NCBI GenBank assembly: GCA_900095095.1
Contig: FMBT01000654.1
Span: 1 to 28,176 of the forward strand
Source of the DNA: Fragilariopsis cylindrus CCMP1102
Lineage: Eukaryota; Bacillariophyta; Bacillariophyceae; Bacillariales; Bacillariaceae
Direction: 5' to 3'
Length of the DNA stretch: 28,176 nucleotides
Below, piece after piece: positions 7,982 to 17,719 of this stretch (positions are counted from its first letter, which is position 1; each line of letters begins with the position of its first letter). Under the pieces are notes generated by a model, which was not told where the DNA came from, made no database searches, and worked only from the letters and a program-made list of their open reading frames with translations. The translations under genes were made by a program, and so were the position numbers.

Positions 7982-10033
7982 ATGAAGCAATCGGTATCAA
8001 AAGTGAAGATGATAATAATAATAAATTTGATCCTTGTTATAGCTTTTGCAACTACAATTCCAGCATTCGGATTCACGAATTATCAACAGAGGAGCCAGCA
8101 GTATGCTACGTATTCTTACCCATCGCTAAGAGTGACAAATCATCCTCTCAGTACAATACGTAGAGCAGACAATCGACTTCCGTCACTACGTCATTTGCAG
8201 AAGTTGAGTGAAAAAACTTCTAATTCTGACAAGCTACTTTCCATTAGTTCAAATAGTAGTGGTAGTGATGCCGAAGTCGAAGTCGAAGCAATTACATGTA
8301 GTGGCAATGATGGAGAAAACGAGGGATCGACATTCGTTCGACAAAACATTACTTCCAGTAACCAGGAACAGTATGAAGTACCGTCCTTTATGAGAGTTGT
8401 TAAGTTTGCTATACCAGCTATTGGTGTTTATTTATGCAGTCCGATGCTTTCAATGATCGATACGGCTACTGTGGGTTTATTCTGTGGAACGTTACAACAG
8501 GCAGCTTTGAATCCTGCCGTGACGATTATAGATTATTCAGCTCGGACTATGTCATTTCTATATACTGGTACGACAAACATGATTGCGACATCAAAACAAA
8601 AAAAGACTGCTGATGAAATCAAAGATTCTTTTATTGGTTCACTCCGATTTGCATTCCTTATCGGTACTGGCTTAGGAGGATTAATCCTTCTTACTTCCAA
8701 ACGCATGCTTGTACCTCTTATCGGGAATGATACTATAGACACTGAAGTCATTCGTGCTGCATGGAAGTACGTTGCGATCCGAGCATTTGGAATGCCAGCA
8801 GCTGCAATGATTGGTACAAGTCAAGCAGCTTGTTTGGGTTTACAAGATAATAAAACTCCGTTCCAGATCATTATTACTGCTGCTGTAATGAATTTGGTGC
8901 TTGATATTGCCTTAGTTGGACGAAAGATACCATGGGTTGGTGGTACAGCTGGCGCAGCGTGGGCAACAACAGCATCGCAATATTTTGCCCTGGGTCTTTT
9001 CTTCTACAAATTTACCTCTTCAACACGACGACAACAACAACCTGCTGCAAGTACAAGTACAAGTACTAGCAATAGCAACAACAAAATATCACAATTATCT
9101 GGGAACAAAAGCACGAAAAAGAGGGAAAACAAGCTATCCACAAAAGGTTTATTGGCAGGAAGATTAAAATGGAAAAGTTTTTTTGCGTTACCATGCAAGA
9201 AAACAATACAAGATTTTAGTCCATATATCATTCCCGTCACAACCACACAAATTGGGCGTTGTAGTACGTATATTGCGATGGGACATGTCGTATCGTCTAC
9301 ATTAGATACTGCCAGTATGGCAGCACAGCAAATAATAACATCGATTTTTTATACATTGATTCCTATTGGTGATTCCTGCAGCTTAGCTGCACAAAGTTTT
9401 CTACCATCAATAATTTCAGCAGCTTCTGATTCTAATACTGATACTGATACTACTGCTGATGCTACTACTACTACTACTACTACTACTACACAACAACAAC
9501 ATAACCCATCATCAGGAAAAAGTCAGAGTGAGAAACCGGTAGCAAATAATACTATAATTGATATGAACCAAACAATCAAAAATATATACAAAGTTGCTGG
9601 ATGTCTGGGTATATTCTTATCATTAATAGCAATTTCTATCCCATTTGCATGTCCATTACTAACATCAGATACAGCAGTAACATCAATTGTTCAAAGTGTG
9701 GTACCAATTATGTTTGCACTTTTATCAACGCATGGATTTTTTTGTGCATCTGAAGGGATCTTGTTAGGTCTACGTGATTTGAAATTTCTAGGTCGGATAT
9801 ATGGTATATTCTTTGTGGTTGTACCTATCTTAATGTTAAGGTTGAAATATATTGCAAAAGTTGGAGCAACAAATAATATCATAAGTCTATTGTCAGTGTG
9901 GAATGTATTCCTTGGATATCAAACATTCCGAATTCTTGCATTTCTCAGCAGAGTCTTTATTCTAAGAGAACGATTTTCAATCAAGGCGTCAGACAAAAAT
10001 GGAAATGGACACGGCGAAACTCCAATGGCTTAA
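7982..10033 (+). CDS. Plastid MATE family efflux transporter
   Basis: Single exon, 683 residues from ATG 7982. The frame is open upstream to a TTG, but the ATG gives a proper signal peptide, so I prefer it. MKQSVSKVKMIIIINLILVI... ends in IPAFGF, the Phe-led plastid import motif. After a Ser-rich stretch the MATE domain starts at PSFMRVVKFAIPAIGVYLCS. Family features include SMIDTATVGLF, TGTTNMIAT, the AACLGLQDNKTP motif between membrane helices 5 and 6, and GGTAGAAWATTASQY. The second half begins PYIIPVTTTQIGR and includes ALLSTHGFFCASEGILLGLRD. It should export an organic metabolite by H+ or Na+ antiport. It resembles plastid EDS5/DinF-type members; the substrate is unknown. Two loops carry insertions: Ser/Thr/Asn/Lys-rich between the halves, and a poly-Thr/Gln segment encoded near 9430-9500. 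A degraded copy of its 3' end seems to lie at 11384-11530. Confidence 0.85.
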   Translation: MKQSVSKVKMIIIINLILVIAFATTIPAFGFTNYQQRSQQYATYSYPSLRVTNHPLSTIRRADNRLPSLRHLQKLSEKTSNSDKLLSISSNSSGSDAEVEVEAITCSGNDGENEGSTFVRQNITSSNQEQYEVPSFMRVVKFAIPAIGVYLCSPMLSMIDTATVGLFCGTLQQAALNPAVTIIDYSARTMSFLYTGTTNMIATSKQKKTADEIKDSFIGSLRFAFLIGTGLGGLILLTSKRMLVPLIGNDTIDTEVIRAAWKYVAIRAFGMPAAAMIGTSQAACLGLQDNKTPFQIIITAAVMNLVLDIALVGRKIPWVGGTAGAAWATTASQYFALGLFFYKFTSSTRRQQQPAASTSTSTSNSNNKISQLSGNKSTKKRENKLSTKGLLAGRLKWKSFFALPCKKTIQDFSPYIIPVTTTQIGRCSTYIAMGHVVSSTLDTASMAAQQIITSIFYTLIPIGDSCSLAAQSFLPSIISAASDSNTDTDTTADATTTTTTTTTQQQHNPSSGKSQSEKPVANNTIIDMNQTIKNIYKVAGCLGIFLSLIAISIPFACPLLTSDTAVTSIVQSVVPIMFALLSTHGFFCASEGILLGLRDLKFLGRIYGIFFVVVPILMLRLKYIAKVGATNNIISLLSVWNVFLGYQTFRILAFLSRVFILRERFSIKASDKNGNGHGETPMA

Positions 10034-10272
10034 AACGATTATATTTAATAGTAATAACAGAGTACTATATAAATACATTATTTCCAAATTAATCGAATTA
10101 ACCTCCTGTACGAGTGCGTTCACTTATTTTGTTCTGTAATGCCACATTATATTACCCTTCCCTCTAACAGCATCCTTAGACCTCTCTATGTCTAGTATGC
10201 ACTATCACTAAATGCCGATCGATAAATACTAGTTACAACTTGTAGCAATTGAGCAGTATAGTCAATTACGTA
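10034..10272. other. Convergent 3' region, MATE (+) / GNAT-like (-)
   Basis: 239 bases between two stop codons. ATATAAATAC near 10068-10077 may act in 3' end formation of the MATE transcript. Nothing else is seen. Confidence 0.4.
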
Positions 10273-11255
10273 TTACACTTTATTAATTTTGTTTTTTTCT
10301 CTTTCGGTAGCTTTGATGAATAGACTGCTCCATAGAGGCAACAAGTCATCCTTAATGTTGCCTCGCATGAGTGTCCCACACCCACCCCAAACCATCCTAT
10401 CTGGAATGCTTTGAAAGTCTTCTCCTACATATTTAATGATTTTGAAGCCAGAATTTTTGTAGAAACGGACTAATCGTTTGTGTTGAAAGTCTTCGTCATC
10501 AATAGCGAGAAATTCTGCTTCGGTACAACCATTTTCAATGCCTGTACATTTTTTTGGGGGTATATGTATCATTGAAATAGTTGGAGTGACGTTAGCACAT
10601 AGAAACGAGAGAACATCGAATGTGAGACGAGGACTGTTACTACAACAATAAAATATATCATAACAATTACCATTCAAAAACTTTCGAATCCGACACGACC
10701 TACGAACGCACCATGGAGTAAACATTGGTATCCAAATAACAAGCCAACACCAAATATCGTTCCGCCACCTCGAAAATCAGGGTTTTCTTTCCTGACCTGC
10801 TTTACAATGGGTTTGAAAACTTCCATCTTGTCAAGGTGGAGAATTTTACCGGCCGGTCGTACAAATCCTTCACCGTATCCCAAAATTTTAGAACTGTTAT
10901 GCGTGGATCTGGCAACCGTACGAAAGGCTGGACCCAAATTCGTTTTCGACAATTCTACTCCTTCCTTTCGAGCAAAATCTTGTATATCATCGAAAGTCCA
11001 CACTTGATGGTCGACGATGTTATCGCTGGTAGTCGACTGCAGACGATGGGAACAAGCCGCCTGTTGCTGTTTCGGCCTACCACAGCTACTTGAGATGAAG
11101 GCTGGTGCTCTGCCACTACCTGTAGACCGGTGGAATTTCTTAGCTTTGCTGTCGCACACTATAGCGACCAGTATTATCAATATTCTTAGCAACATGTTGA
11201 CAATGTGTTGTAGCATGTGTTGATTGAAAAAAATAAAACATAAAGCACCCATCAA
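10273..11255 (-). CDS. GNAT-like protein, two exons, probable organelle or secretory N-terminus
   Basis: Exon 1 is 11255-10712, the intron is 10711-10542 (170 bp, GTGCGT...TACAG), and exon 2 is 10541-10273. The total is 270 residues from the first ATG. The join reads LLHG|IENGCTEAEFLAIDDED, restoring a continuous conserved block, whereas reading through gives a stop soon after VGFESF. Conserved parts are GYGEGFVRPAGKILHLDKMEVF, split here as GYGEGFVRPAG and KILHLDKMEVF, then FRGGGTIFGVGLLFGYQCLLHG, HKRLVRFYKNSGF (typical of GNAT motif B) and PDRMVWGGCGTLM. I recall similar proteins from other diatoms but no tested function. An acetyl-CoA transferase role is therefore an inference. The start is uncertain: internal Met codons (MLQHIV, MLLRILIILVAIVC) would still give a signal peptide, but no clear Phe-led plastid motif follows. 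Confidence 0.65.
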
Positions 11256-11664
11256 TCATAAATCCCATTTCACATTCACATAATGAATCATCCACAGCAG
11301 CAATCATTCTCCTTTCAAACGTGGATAATAAAAATTTATACGAGACATTTAAAAAATCGCATCCCCCAAAGTTTGAAATAAGTTACGAAGTTGTTGGTTG
11401 TCTTAATTCGAGTATATTCTTCTCAATTATTTATAGCAATTTTCGAATTTATAGATCATTATTTTCTACATATCAATAAAGACGGAGAACGGAGGAATGG
11501 AAATGGATGTTGGAAGCTCCAACGGCTTAATGTACTATCATGTATATGCAAAAATTTATGTCTACTAAAAAATTAAGTGTAAAAATTAAGAATTACTAAA
11601 TTGTGGTCTGATGCTCTGATGACGACGAATAAAAAGAGGATTAAAATTCATTCCTTTGTATCAT
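11256..11664. promoter_or_regulatory. Upstream region of GNAT-like gene, containing a MATE remnant
   Basis: It lies between the start of the GNAT-like gene (-) and the stop of the Mpv17 gene (-). It must hold the promoter of the first and the 3' end of the second. The only structured content I see is the degenerate MATE-like block at 11384-11530. Confidence 0.45.
11384..11530 (+). pseudogene. Degenerate fragment of the MATE gene 3' end
   Basis: Three blocks match the intact MATE gene in the same order and strand. Bases 11384-11403 match 9587-9606 at 17 of 20. GTATATTCTT (11412) and TAGCAATTT (11434) match 9609 and 9627. Bases 11496-11530 match 9998-10033, the last codons and stop, at about 28 of 36, including GGCTTAA at the end. 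The roughly 360 bases between the second and third blocks in the intact gene are missing here or too diverged to see. The frame is broken and it cannot encode a transporter. The best reading is an old local duplication with internal deletion; chance similarity of AT-rich sequence is the alternative. Confidence 0.45.
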
Positions 11665-12711
11665 TTATTCTTCAATAGTAGCAGTACTATCAGGACTCGT
11701 TTGTTGCTGAGTTGTTGTCGTTGATGTCGCTATCACTTGTGCCGTACACAAAAATAATGATGATGATGATGATAATGATGATGATGATGGAAGAATATCA
11801 GCAGCAGCAGCTGTTGTGACCTTGACCTCCCGATGTTGTGACATACTTAGATAACAATTCCAAAATACCGAAAAGAACATCAGTGATAATGGTTGGATAT
11901 GTGCTGGGACAATCGAAAATGAAAGAAAATTTATTGGTATCCAAAATGTTGCCGATGTTTTTATTGTATTGAATAATTCAGCATCTAATTTTCTTTTTGT
12001 CTTTTCCACTAATTGATCGAATCGATACGGGACGACTACCTGTGCTTGTTGTTGTTGCTTTTGTTGTTCGGCATACCAATCTGCTGTATGTTGCACGAAA
12101 TTCCCATACGTATAGAAGGCAAAATTAATTGGTACGGAGGCAAGGAAACTAAGACCGACCCGTGCTACGATACTAGCCGGAGTACGTTTCGGTAAATACC
12201 TGTCGTAGGTTTTATAGATACCCACATAAAATGGTGTAAATAAGACAGACCATACTGCCATTTTTGCTGTACGTGATTTATCCCAAAATGCACATTCATC
12301 CTTTAAATATTTTTTGTAATAGGACGTCGTAGCAACAACGTTGGCAACAACATCAGTAATGATTGTAGAAGTAGTTGCTGTTGTTGTTGCACCATGCAAG
12401 AACAGTTGCTGGAACGCAGATTCCGTGGTTGTTGTATCTGTGCCATTATTGTTATTGTTATTGTTGTGACATTGCTGTTGTGGATCTTTTGTTTTTATTC
12501 TCTGTCGCTTCTGTCGTTTCAACAATAATCGTTCCGATTCGTCAACGACCTGATGATGTCGTTCGTTTCCACCAATTTGTACTTTTTGTGCTATTACGTC
12601 ACCGGCTGACATCAAAATAAGTCCTGATCCAGCGTTAATAAGATATGGCTTGGCCTTCAAATTTGTTACGTACCATCTTGCAAATGAACCGTAAGCTTGT
12701 GATGCGAACAT
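11665..12711 (-). CDS. Mpv17/PMP22 family integral membrane protein
   Basis: Single exon, 348 residues. The N-terminus MFASQAYGSFARWYVTNLKAKPYLINAGSG (shown as MFASQAYGSFARWYV and NLKAKPYLINAGSG) and LILMSAGDVIAQKV match the family start, in which the first membrane helix ends in GDxxAQ. The next helices contain TAKMAVWSVLFTPFYVGIY and SFLASVPINFAFYTYGNF. The family signature follows as FWIPINFLSFSIVPAHIQP and FSVFWNCYLSMSQHRE. Family members are small four-helix proteins of inner mitochondrial, peroxisomal or plastid membranes, implicated in channel or metabolite roles that remain unsettled. This copy is longer than the usual 180-250 residues because of Asn/Thr-rich sequence after helix 1, a Gln-rich loop (EQQKQQQQAQ) and a Ser/Thr-rich tail. 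No plastid Phe motif is visible, so mitochondrion or peroxisome is more likely. Confidence 0.85.
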   Translation of the reverse strand: MFASQAYGSFARWYVTNLKAKPYLINAGSGLILMSAGDVIAQKVQIGGNERHHQVVDESERLLLKRQKRQRIKTKDPQQQCHNNNNNNNGTDTTTTESAFQQLFLHGATTTATTSTIITDVVANVVATTSYYKKYLKDECAFWDKSRTAKMAVWSVLFTPFYVGIYKTYDRYLPKRTPASIVARVGLSFLASVPINFAFYTYGNFVQHTADWYAEQQKQQQQAQVVVPYRFDQLVEKTKRKLDAELFNTIKTSATFWIPINFLSFSIVPAHIQPLSLMFFSVFWNCYLSMSQHREVKVTTAAAADILPSSSSLSSSSSLFLCTAQVIATSTTTTQQQTSPDSTATIEE

Positions 12712-13600
12712 GATAATAGAATGTATATATTATATTATATATTATATATTATGGTGGAAGTATTTTGTTGCGATTGCTGATTACTGATATCTCGTTTTAT
12801 GACAAGAAAGCTCTTTTTCCCCGTCTTTGTCGTTTCAAGCTGGGGTTCGCAGTAAGTTATGTGGTCGATACACTTCATATTTTTACAAGTTGTTTGTAAG
12901 TAGTCTTAGTCTTGGCACTTCCTTCGTCTAGACGAAGGAAGAAGTATTCGTTACTTCCTAAGACGTATTTTCAAAAAGTTGGTGCATTCTACGTTTCCGG
13001 ACAACCTCATCATCCTCTTTAAGCGAAATTAATTGTTGCCGGCATGTTTGCATTTACGTTTACAGTATCGGAATGCTAAGTGCGAGGTCGTAAAACACAT
13101 AAATAGCGTTCTTTTTACTATTTATGGGCGAGTTCGAGACTGTGAATGAAAAGTGATTGAAAATGGACGAAGAAAGCACGGCATATTGAATGAGCGCGGA
13201 AGAATCACTGTTCGTCAGATGCTGTGCTGTGCTGTCAGAAGTGCGCGTGTGCAAAGTCGCGCGCATCAAGGAAATAAAAATCTTTTTTAAGATCATCACA
13301 AGTCGCAATCCATAAAGAATAAAGAAGCATCGATTCACCCGCGAAAGTTTAAGGGAAAAAGACATCATCAAATAATAGACAAAGGACGAAGACAAGAAGA
13401 CAACCAAATCAGAGAAATAGAAGAAGAAGGACAGACAAGTGGCAGGTAACGAACGACAATATTCGGTACACATCTATAAGATCCTTCCTAGACTAGATTC
13501 ATTTTCATCATTTTCATTCATCATAACGATCTATCTTTAAATATTTTAATATACAGTAGTAGTATTCAAACCAAACCGCATCAAATTTATATATAAGCAA
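12712..13600. promoter_or_regulatory. Divergent intergenic region with a perfect 24-bp palindrome
   Basis: 889 bases between the Mpv17 gene (-) and the lumen protein gene (+). It contains a TATATTATAT tract right beside the Mpv17 start (about 12723-12751), a perfect palindrome at 12918-12941 and a GC-richer patch with GCGCGTGTGC and GTCGCGCGC (about 13243-13265). A minus-strand frame at 13060-13473 (137 aa) is Ser/Phe-rich with no domain, and I do not accept it as a gene. Confidence 0.45.
12918..12941. repeat. Perfect 24-bp palindrome
   Basis: CTTCCTTCGTCT (12918-12929) is followed directly by its reverse complement AGACGAAGGAAG (12930-12941), with TCTAGA at the centre. It lies about 200 bases upstream of the Mpv17 start and 660 upstream of the lumen protein start. 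It could bind a dimeric factor or form a cruciform; nothing shows which. Confidence 0.6.
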
Positions 13601-15290
13601 ATGAATGAATCATCAGCTTTCACAACAATGAAAAGAAAGTCTCGAAGAATACATGCCACTACGAATAGATCTTTTTTATGCAGTATCCTCCTTTTGTTTA
13701 TTTGTCGAGGAAATAATAACATCATTATTTTCCGAGAGGATGATTCGGCAACGTCGGCATCGATGACAACAGCATCGGTCGTCGTGTTAGCATTCCCAAT
13801 ATCATCATCATCATCATCACAGACAAGAATACGTTCTATTTCCAACTCCGAAAGTAACAACGATAATAATATTGATATAGAAAAAGACGAAAATCGTCGA
13901 CAAAACAACAACCTCAATAACTACAATAATAGTAATAATAATAATATTAATATTCAACAACAGCAGCAGCAACAATACTATCCACGACGAAGAAGATTTT
14001 TTGAGGAAATGGGTAATAATTTATTATTAGGGGGGTTGTTGACCACAGCTCAAATAACAACAGTTTCGACAATACTTCCTGCATACGCTGCTGCTGCTGC
14101 TACTGCTACTGCTACTGCTACTGCTGACAATAGTAAAAGTAAAGCTATGACCAAGGATGCTGCTGCCGCATCTGTTCAGGCTGGTCTCAATGTTAGTAGA
14201 AAGGGTGGAGGATTAGCTCAACGAATTCGTTCAGCTACGTTCAAAATGGTAAGTTATGCGGTATATGTATATGCTGTGTATACTTGTGTGTGTGTGTGTG
14301 TGTGTGTGTGTGCAACAAGAGGTGTGTTATGGATAATTTAAAAGAAACAAGAACAATTTCAAGATGTTTATCAGTCATCCTTCCAGAAGGAATCTCAGAT
14401 AATGTGCTTCGACGGGAACTAACACGACATAACTCCTCGTATTCTTTCTTCTGTGGCATTTTGTCATATATTCCATCCTGATTATTATTGTCTCACACGC
14501 TTATATCTTTTGTGTCTTGTTGTTGTAGGATGAATTACAAAGAGATTTGATGCAACAACGATGGGATTTATTACCACCGTATCCAGCGCAATTACGTTCC
14601 TATGTAAACATTTTTACCACCTATACAGATGCAGCATTCCCAAGTGATTCACCATCCGATAAAGGTTTACGAGTTGCATTACGGTACGAAGTTGGTCGTT
14701 TCTTTGCATCTGTTGGACGTTTGAACCGTGCTATTGAAAAACAATCTATTGATGAGGCTTATTTAGGTAAGGCATTTATTGTACATCAATAATCGATTGT
14801 TACACTCGTGTTCTACGGTATTGTGCCATTTATGCATGCACTAATACTGGCGTACAATTTTTTTTTCTTTCCTCCTCTTTGTCAATGATGACTTGCATAT
14901 ATAATACAATGTACATCATTTTTAGCCTATGCTGATATGAGTCTATATTTGGATCGATATCTTCGTGTCGGAGGTTTGTATACCTATTATGATAGTGTCA
15001 TTGACAATGAGGTATTGTACAAGGAATACAAAGACGCATTAGTTTATTCCGATCCGATAAAAGATCCTGCTGAAGTTCGTGATTTAGTTGTCTTATGTCA
15101 AGGACCCGATACAGGTAAAACTGGGATTCTTATAGCGGTACTTCCACCAACAGAAAAATCGCATAATTGTGTAGTCAAACTAGACAGGTATAAAGGAATG
15201 CGAGAAATTCGAGTCGTTCCCCGTTTGTGGGCAGCGAAACGATTAGGTGAACAAGCGCCCGATGATGTATTTTTAATCCCCAGGACGTAA
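13601..15290 (+). CDS. Predicted thylakoid-lumen protein: helical bundle plus KOW-like C-terminus
   Basis: Exons 13601-14248, 14529-14766 and 14926-15290, with introns of 280 and 159 bp (both GT-AG). Product 416 residues. Targeting looks tripartite: an N-terminal signal-like region ending VVVLAFP (Phe-led plastid motif), a Ser/Asn/Gln-rich transit stretch, then RRRRFFEEMGNN (131-142 region) with hydrophobic LLLGGLLTTAQITTVSTILP and AYA, as in lumen transfer by the Tat route. The mature part has helices (DELQRDLMQQRWDLLPPYPA, LRVALRYEVGRFFASVGRLN, AYADMSLYLDRYLRVGG) like the four-helix bundles of PsbQ-type and related extrinsic photosystem II proteins. It ends in a beta-rich segment (CQGPDTGKTGILIAV... 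KLDRYKGMREIRVVP) resembling a KOW/SH3-like fold. A photosystem role is inference. I do not recognise a named protein. The first ATG was used; Met10 (MKRKSRR) is equally good. Confidence 0.7.
14285..14312 (+). repeat. (TG)n in intron 1 of the lumen protein gene
   Basis: About 14 TG units begin some 36 bases after the splice donor at 14249. The tract also keeps an open frame into the intron, which is why an unspliced reading ends soon after TG-encoded Cys-Val repeats. Confidence 0.9.
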
Positions 15291-15646
15291 AAAGAAAGTA
15301 GTACAGGTAGTATTGAATAACAGCTATTTTATCAAAGTATGGAAACACACAATTCTGAGGTGCGGTCTTTTTCACATCATTTATAGTAAATAATCATACT
15401 GTAGATATTTACGGTGAATTCTTGCACGGAAGACGAGTTCACTCTGACCATAATATAAGTACAATAATGAAGGATAGCCGTACTTTTCGTGAACAAAATT
15501 CGATTTCCTCAACAATATAATTATTTCGTGGGCGCCGCACCATACCGTGTTTGATCTTTCGTTTTCCTCAACAATTAGTCAATTATCTTTAAACAGTACA
15601 AGTATGCATGTTATGATCTTAATGAAGTAGCTAACTATTTCTATTA
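15291..15646. other. Convergent 3' region, lumen protein (+) / GNAT-like (-)
   Basis: 356 bases between two stops. No gene or clear repeat is seen. GTACAAGTATGC near 15596 is one more variant of the GTAC-containing words scattered through the window. Confidence 0.4.
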
Positions 15647-17719
15647 TTATCCGGCGGTTGGTTCCACCCGATACTGTATCTTTTTCTTGTTATTAATATT
15701 CACCATATTATTATCATGGTCCAACGAAGTTTCGGTGACGTACTTCGAGGTCGTCGTCGTCGATGACGATGTCATCAACAGCACGTCCTCATCGATAGAA
15801 ATTGCCTGGCAAGCAGTCATAATTGACAATGTATTGATCCGCAACCATACTTTTTGTTCAATTGCCAATACCTCCTCGCTTCGTTGTTGTTCTTGTTCTT
15901 GTTCTTGTTGCTGGTGATGATGGCTGTTATTGTTGTTGTCATCAATAGACGACGATGCAGTAGACGCTGCTGCTGCTGTGGTCAGAATTTTCGTCGTCGT
16001 CGTACCGGTATTATTGTTATCATTGTTGTTGTTGTTGTTGTTGTTCTTGTGAGCTGTATAGTGAGAGGATGTTCTTAACAAAGGTAGTTGAGGATCGACT
16101 GCCATCCATTCAATCCGAAGATTTCGCTTTCCTGACGTCCATGCCAAGCTGAGTAAGACAACTGCAGCCAGACTACCAGCCGAATTATCTGAAGGACGAT
16201 TATTCTTTTCGGTACTTACTGTTTGATTATTGTTATTGTTATTGTTATTGTTATTGCTGCTGTCCTTGTCTTCCTGGTCGGCGTTCTTTTTAGTGTTACT
16301 ATCCAAAACCGGCAAAGACGAGGACGAACAATGTACGTATGCTAACATTCCGTATACGGAAGGACAAGAATTTTCATCTCCTAATCCTTCGGCTAACCAG
16401 TGTTCGAGCTGTAACGAAGATGTTTCTTCTTCGTCGTCATTATTATTTTCTTTTTCCCCTTCTTCTAGATTGCTATTATTATTGCTATCAGTATTATTGT
16501 CAGTATTACTACTATTACTATCACGACGGTGATTATTTCTTATATTATAAACTTCTCCATCGAAAGTAGCGTTGTTGGGTTGGTTTTGTTGATGTTTATC
16601 AATTTTTGGTTCTTCGTCGTCATCTACCACCGCATTCTCATCATCATGATCTTCCTCTTCCTCCTCATCATCATCATGCTCTATGTTGGTTATGGGTGTC
16701 ATTCGTTGTTGATGTTGTCGTCGATGACGGCAACGTTCTTCAGATCTTTGTCGACGATACCAATGAGCAATCGGTGCAGCATCGCCAGCGTGTGCAGCTC
16801 GAAATGTAATCCATGAACTTTTTTCCTTCGTTAAATATTCCCGTGAATCATTTTCATTTTCATCTTCGTGATTGTCATTATCACCACCATTATCGTAAAT
16901 AGTTTCATTATCGTGCTTCTCCCTCGCTTCAAACACTTTTGCTTTCCCTCTACCATTATTTCTTGTTCTGTTATCAATACTTGTAGTGCTCTCTCCGGTA
17001 ACAACGACGTCGACGACGGCAGCGCTTTTTTTCTTTGTGCTATCACTATTGTCGTAATTGATTTTGTTCATTTTCTTGTTGTGGTCTTCATTTTCACCAC
17101 CTGGTTGCTGTCCTTCTAATACTAGATTGTTATTGTTATTTTTTCTGTTTCCATTATTATTCCCGATTGAAACAAGATAAAGGAGAGCACTTTCTAAATC
17201 CCAAACATAATCTTGTTGCTGTTGTTTTAATTTATTTTTTCCATTCCGACTATTTTTACTTGTAGTAAAAGTGTGGTGACTATGACATTGATTGTTACGA
17301 GAGTTCATCGCTGCTGCTGCTGCTGCTGCTTTTGGTGTCCCCATCTTCCTCGTCGTTGAACTTTTATTACTGGTTGCGTTATTTGTAGTTGTGACACCGA
17401 CACCTACTACCAAATTCCTCATTATTCGAGTATTATCAACTTTCTGACTGTCGTTCTTAGCGTTGGCGTTGGCGTTGGCGTTGGCGTTGGTACATTTGCC
17501 GTCGGTGGCGGCGGCGATTATTTTGCTAATAGTAGCATCGGCTCGTACTTTCTCTTGAGATTTTTCATCCCGTTCGCTCTCTTTATTGCGTTTTTGATGC
17601 CCTTTTATTCCGTCGTCGTCGTCGTCGTCGTCATCATCATCATCGTTATTGTCGACTTGGGCATTGTCACGTTTTTTTCGTGCCTCACGATCCTCTTCTC
17701 CTCCAGAAGAATTGACCAT
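15647..17719 (-). CDS. GNAT-like protein fragmented by long low-complexity inserts
   Basis: Single exon, 690 residues, of which well over half are Asn, Asp, Ser, Thr, Gln or Glu runs. Conserved islands are DYVWDLESALLYLVSI (about 170-185), WITFRAAHAGDAAPIAHWYR (303-322), LEHWLAEGLGDENSCPSVYG (438-457), LAAVVLLSLAWTSGKRNLRI with EWMAVDP (517-543), and VLAIEQKVWLRINTLSIMTA with CQAI (617-640). In order, these match the strand and helix plan of a GNAT N-acetyltransferase: the RxA..D start, the central beta strands with a VDP turn, and the C-terminal helix. The canonical acetyl-CoA loop (Q/RxxGxG/A) is not visible, so activity is uncertain. Inserts fall between islands, where loops would be. No targeting signal is seen; Asp10+ and Lys-rich N-terminal sequence would suit the nucleus or cytosol. 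It shares a 524-bp promoter region with the histidine kinase. Confidence 0.6.
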   Translation of the reverse strand: MVNSSGGEEDREARKKRDNAQVDNNDDDDDDDDDDDGIKGHQKRNKESERDEKSQEKVRADATISKIIAAATDGKCTNANANANANAKNDSQKVDNTRIMRNLVVGVGVTTTNNATSNKSSTTRKMGTPKAAAAAAAMNSRNNQCHSHHTFTTSKNSRNGKNKLKQQQQDYVWDLESALLYLVSIGNNNGNRKNNNNNLVLEGQQPGGENEDHNKKMNKINYDNSDSTKKKSAAVVDVVVTGESTTSIDNRTRNNGRGKAKVFEAREKHDNETIYDNGGDNDNHEDENENDSREYLTKEKSSWITFRAAHAGDAAPIAHWYRRQRSEERCRHRRQHQQRMTPITNIEHDDDEEEEEDHDDENAVVDDDEEPKIDKHQQNQPNNATFDGEVYNIRNNHRRDSNSSNTDNNTDSNNNSNLEEGEKENNNDDEEETSSLQLEHWLAEGLGDENSCPSVYGMLAYVHCSSSSLPVLDSNTKKNADQEDKDSSNNNNNNNNNNQTVSTEKNNRPSDNSAGSLAAVVLLSLAWTSGKRNLRIEWMAVDPQLPLLRTSSHYTAHKNNNNNNNNDNNNTGTTTTKILTTAAAASTASSSIDDNNNNSHHHQQQEQEQEQQRSEEVLAIEQKVWLRINTLSIMTACQAISIDEDVLLMTSSSTTTTSKYVTETSLDHDNNMVNINNKKKIQYRVEPTAG

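Noticed and set aside
9430-9500. (ACT)n tract in the MATE gene as an intron
   Set aside because: The frame stays open as poly-Thr/Gln in a loop position, with no matching GT-AG pair needed; such inserts are common in this window.
13060-13473. 137-codon minus-strand frame
   Set aside because: Ser/Phe-rich without domain, in the upstream region of a well-supported gene on the other strand.
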